DNA from: an uncultured Collinsella sp.
GTDB taxonomy: Bacteria; Actinomycetota; Coriobacteriia; Coriobacteriales; Coriobacteriaceae
NCBI GenBank assembly: GCA_900759045.1
Contig: CAAETU010000005.1
Span: 1 to 32,871, forward strand
Length of the DNA stretch: 32,871 bases
Reading direction: 5' to 3'
Shown here: piece after piece, positions 31,622 to 32,871 of the stretch
Position numbering within the stretch: position 1 is the first letter of the stretch
How the letters are laid out: every line of letters begins with the position of its first letter
Made by a program: the position numbers and the translations under genes
The notes under the pieces: generated by a model
The model's input: the letters and a program-made list of their open reading frames with translations, nothing else
Told to the model about the DNA's origin: nothing
The model's database searches: none

Positions 31622-32538
31622 GACAGTACACCCCACGTAAGGTCGGCACCCTGCAGGCCGGCAGCCCAGGCAGAAGCAGCCATGGCACGCTTGCCATCAG
31701 GCTTTACCTCGAGCAGTTCAACCGCGCCATCGGAAAGGCCCAGATAAACACGCTTGCTCTTAACGGCAACAGCGCCCTCGCCAAGCGAGACATCAGCCGG
31801 CGCGGCATCGAGCACGCGAACCGACTTACCGGCAATCACGCAACGGGCAGGCGCGGTATCGGACGAAGCAAGCACATGACGCACGCAATCGAGCGCCGCC
31901 ATCTTCGGATCCAGACGCATCTCCTGCTTGGAAATCTTGGCAGCATGCGTGACGAACGACTCATCCTGCTCGGTCCAAACAGCCGAGCCATCGGCAAGCG
32001 AAGGAAGCGTATCGGCAAGCAACTTACCGCCAAGCTCACCAAGCTCCATCGTGAGCGCCTCGGCATGCTTACCGGCAACCGACGTAGAGGCCTGGGCACA
32101 ATAAGCGCCCGTATCCACGCCATGCCCAATGCGCATAATGGAAACGCCAGCAACCTCGTCACCAGCAAGAATGGCACGCTGAATAGGAGCAGCACCACGC
32201 CAACGAGGCAGCAGCGAAGCATGAACATTCACAATACCAAGCGACGCCATATGCAGCACCTCATCAGGCAAAATGCAACCATAGGCAGCCACACAGAAAA
32301 TGTCAGCCTGGGCAGCCTGGAGCGTCTCAACAACCTCAGGCGTCATACGATTGGCCTCAACGACCGGCAACCCCAGCTCAAGCGCCTTGGCCTTAACAGG
32401 AGACGGCTCAAGCTTCTTTCCGCGCCCACGAACAGCATCGGGACGAGTAATGACAAGCGCAATCTCATTGCCAGCCTCAACAAGCGAAGCCAGCGAAGGC
32501 ACAGCAAAGTCAGGCGTACCCATAAACACAATACGCAT
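31618..32538 (-). CDS. fmt: Methionyl-tRNA formyltransferase
   Basis: A 306-residue enzyme that formylates initiator Met-tRNA using 10-formyl-tetrahydrofolate. The N-terminal MRIVFMGTPDFAVPSL, the signature SLLPRWRGAAPIQ (108-120) and the catalytic residues Asn104, His106 and Asp142 (VDTG) correspond to the known Escherichia coli triad. The C-terminal OB-like tRNA-binding domain is present. GAGGGGAGACG gives a good ribosome site. Peptide deformylase, often adjacent, is not seen in the available upstream sequence. Confidence 0.95.
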   Translation of the reverse strand: MRIVFMGTPDFAVPSLASLVEAGNEIALVITRPDAVRGRGKKLEPSPVKAKALELGLPVVEANRMTPEVVETLQAAQADIFCVAAYGCILPDEVLHMASLGIVNVHASLLPRWRGAAPIQRAILAGDEVAGVSIMRIGHGVDTGAYCAQASTSVAGKHAEALTMELGELGGKLLADTLPSLADGSAVWTEQDESFVTHAAKISKQEMRLDPKMAALDCVRHVLASSDTAPARCVIAGKSVRVLDAAPADVSLGEGAVAVKSKRVYLGLSDGAVELLEVKPDGKRAMAASAWAAGLQGADLTWGVLS

Positions 32539-32871
32539 AAAGAACGTCTCCCCTCAACCAAAGCCGAGACGGCTACAAATAACAGCGGAAAGCCAAGTAC
32601 CCAGCCCATCCGCATTAACAATTCAATAAGAACAAATATACCCAAAACCAAAGAAAGAGCCGCAATAAAAGCAGCTCTTCCAACAAAGCAATTATCAGCG
32701 AAGACGCCTTTCCCCGACCCGACGGCACCCGGGCGAGACAAGCAGCGTCAACATAGTCCCCGGGGCGCCCGCCTATATCGTCCCGCGCGCAGTTTCGCAG
32801 CGCAGCGAGAATGTTTGAGCACGGGACATTTTTTCTTCCGTTTTCATAACGCCCGCCTTCCTTCAAAGAAC
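32539..32871. other. Upstream region of fmt, no supported gene
   Basis: No convincing gene is visible to the window edge. A minus-strand frame starting near 32866 and another near 32741 give hydrophobic stretches but no recognisable family, and the second runs far into fmt. A hairpin is noted separately. No clear promoter for fmt is visible. Confidence 0.4.
32655..32679 (-). other. 9-bp hairpin upstream of fmt
   Basis: AAGAGCCGC (32655-32663) pairs with GCAGCTCTT (32671-32679) including one G-T pair. On the minus strand it is followed by TCTTTGGTTTT, a T-rich but interrupted tract. It may terminate an upstream minus-strand gene outside the window. Confidence 0.4.

Noticed and set aside
32343..32741. 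Hydrophobic minus-strand frame upstream of and overlapping fmt
   Set aside because: It runs about 200 bp into fmt in another frame and matches no family I know.

Overview
The window looks like chromosome of a human-gut Coriobacteriia member, most likely Collinsella or a close relative. This is an inference from gene families, high GC in the housekeeping and glycogen genes, an actinobacterial-type tRNA-Ala with encoded CCA, and paired glgC/glgD. No marker here fixes the species.

Left part (1 to about 14.1 kb, all minus strand): one long extracellular or capsular polysaccharide operon read right to left. It begins with a specialised NusG paralogue of the LoaP type, preceded by a leader of about 460 nt carrying a strong stem-loop. 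Next come a polyprenyl-phosphate sugar-1-phosphate transferase, a WbuB-like glycosyltransferase, the capE-capF-wecB trio for UDP-N-acetyl-L-fucosamine, a second GT4 glycosyltransferase, an EpsG-like Wzy polymerase and a Wzx flippase. The distal genes are LicD, an IspD-like cytidylyltransferase, an extended SDR and a hexapeptide acyltransferase. The operon ends in terminators and a broken C-terminal remnant of UDP-glucose 6-dehydrogenase. The locus is a mosaic: the capE-capF-wecB block is GC-rich, while the wzy, wzx and licD side is AT-rich. capE carries an in-frame stop that cuts off its conserved C-terminal tail. The IspD-SDR-LicD trio suggests a polyol-phosphate decoration made from a CDP-activated precursor.

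Middle (14.4-16.3 kb): a tRNA-Ala(GGC) with a clear promoter and terminator, then a HAD phosphatase and thiamine pyrophosphokinase pair, all on the minus strand. The HAD gene is divergent from the glycogen genes across an intergenic region with a cluster of TGGTAAAAC half-sites.

Glycogen block (16.3-29.4 kb, plus strand): glgB, glgP, glgC, glgD, glgA and a fused GH13-GH77 debranching/4-alpha-glucanotransferase gene. Together they cover ADP-glucose supply (GlgC/GlgD), elongation (GlgA), branching (GlgB) and breakdown (GlgP plus the fusion). GlgB and GlgA both carry long Lys/Ala/Thr-rich, histone-H1-like tails, which is the most unusual protein feature in the window.

Right end (29.5-32.9 kb): a small FmdB-type zinc ribbon gene (plus strand), a 450-bp repeat-rich spacer with three large inverted repeats, then rsmB and fmt translationally coupled on the minus strand.
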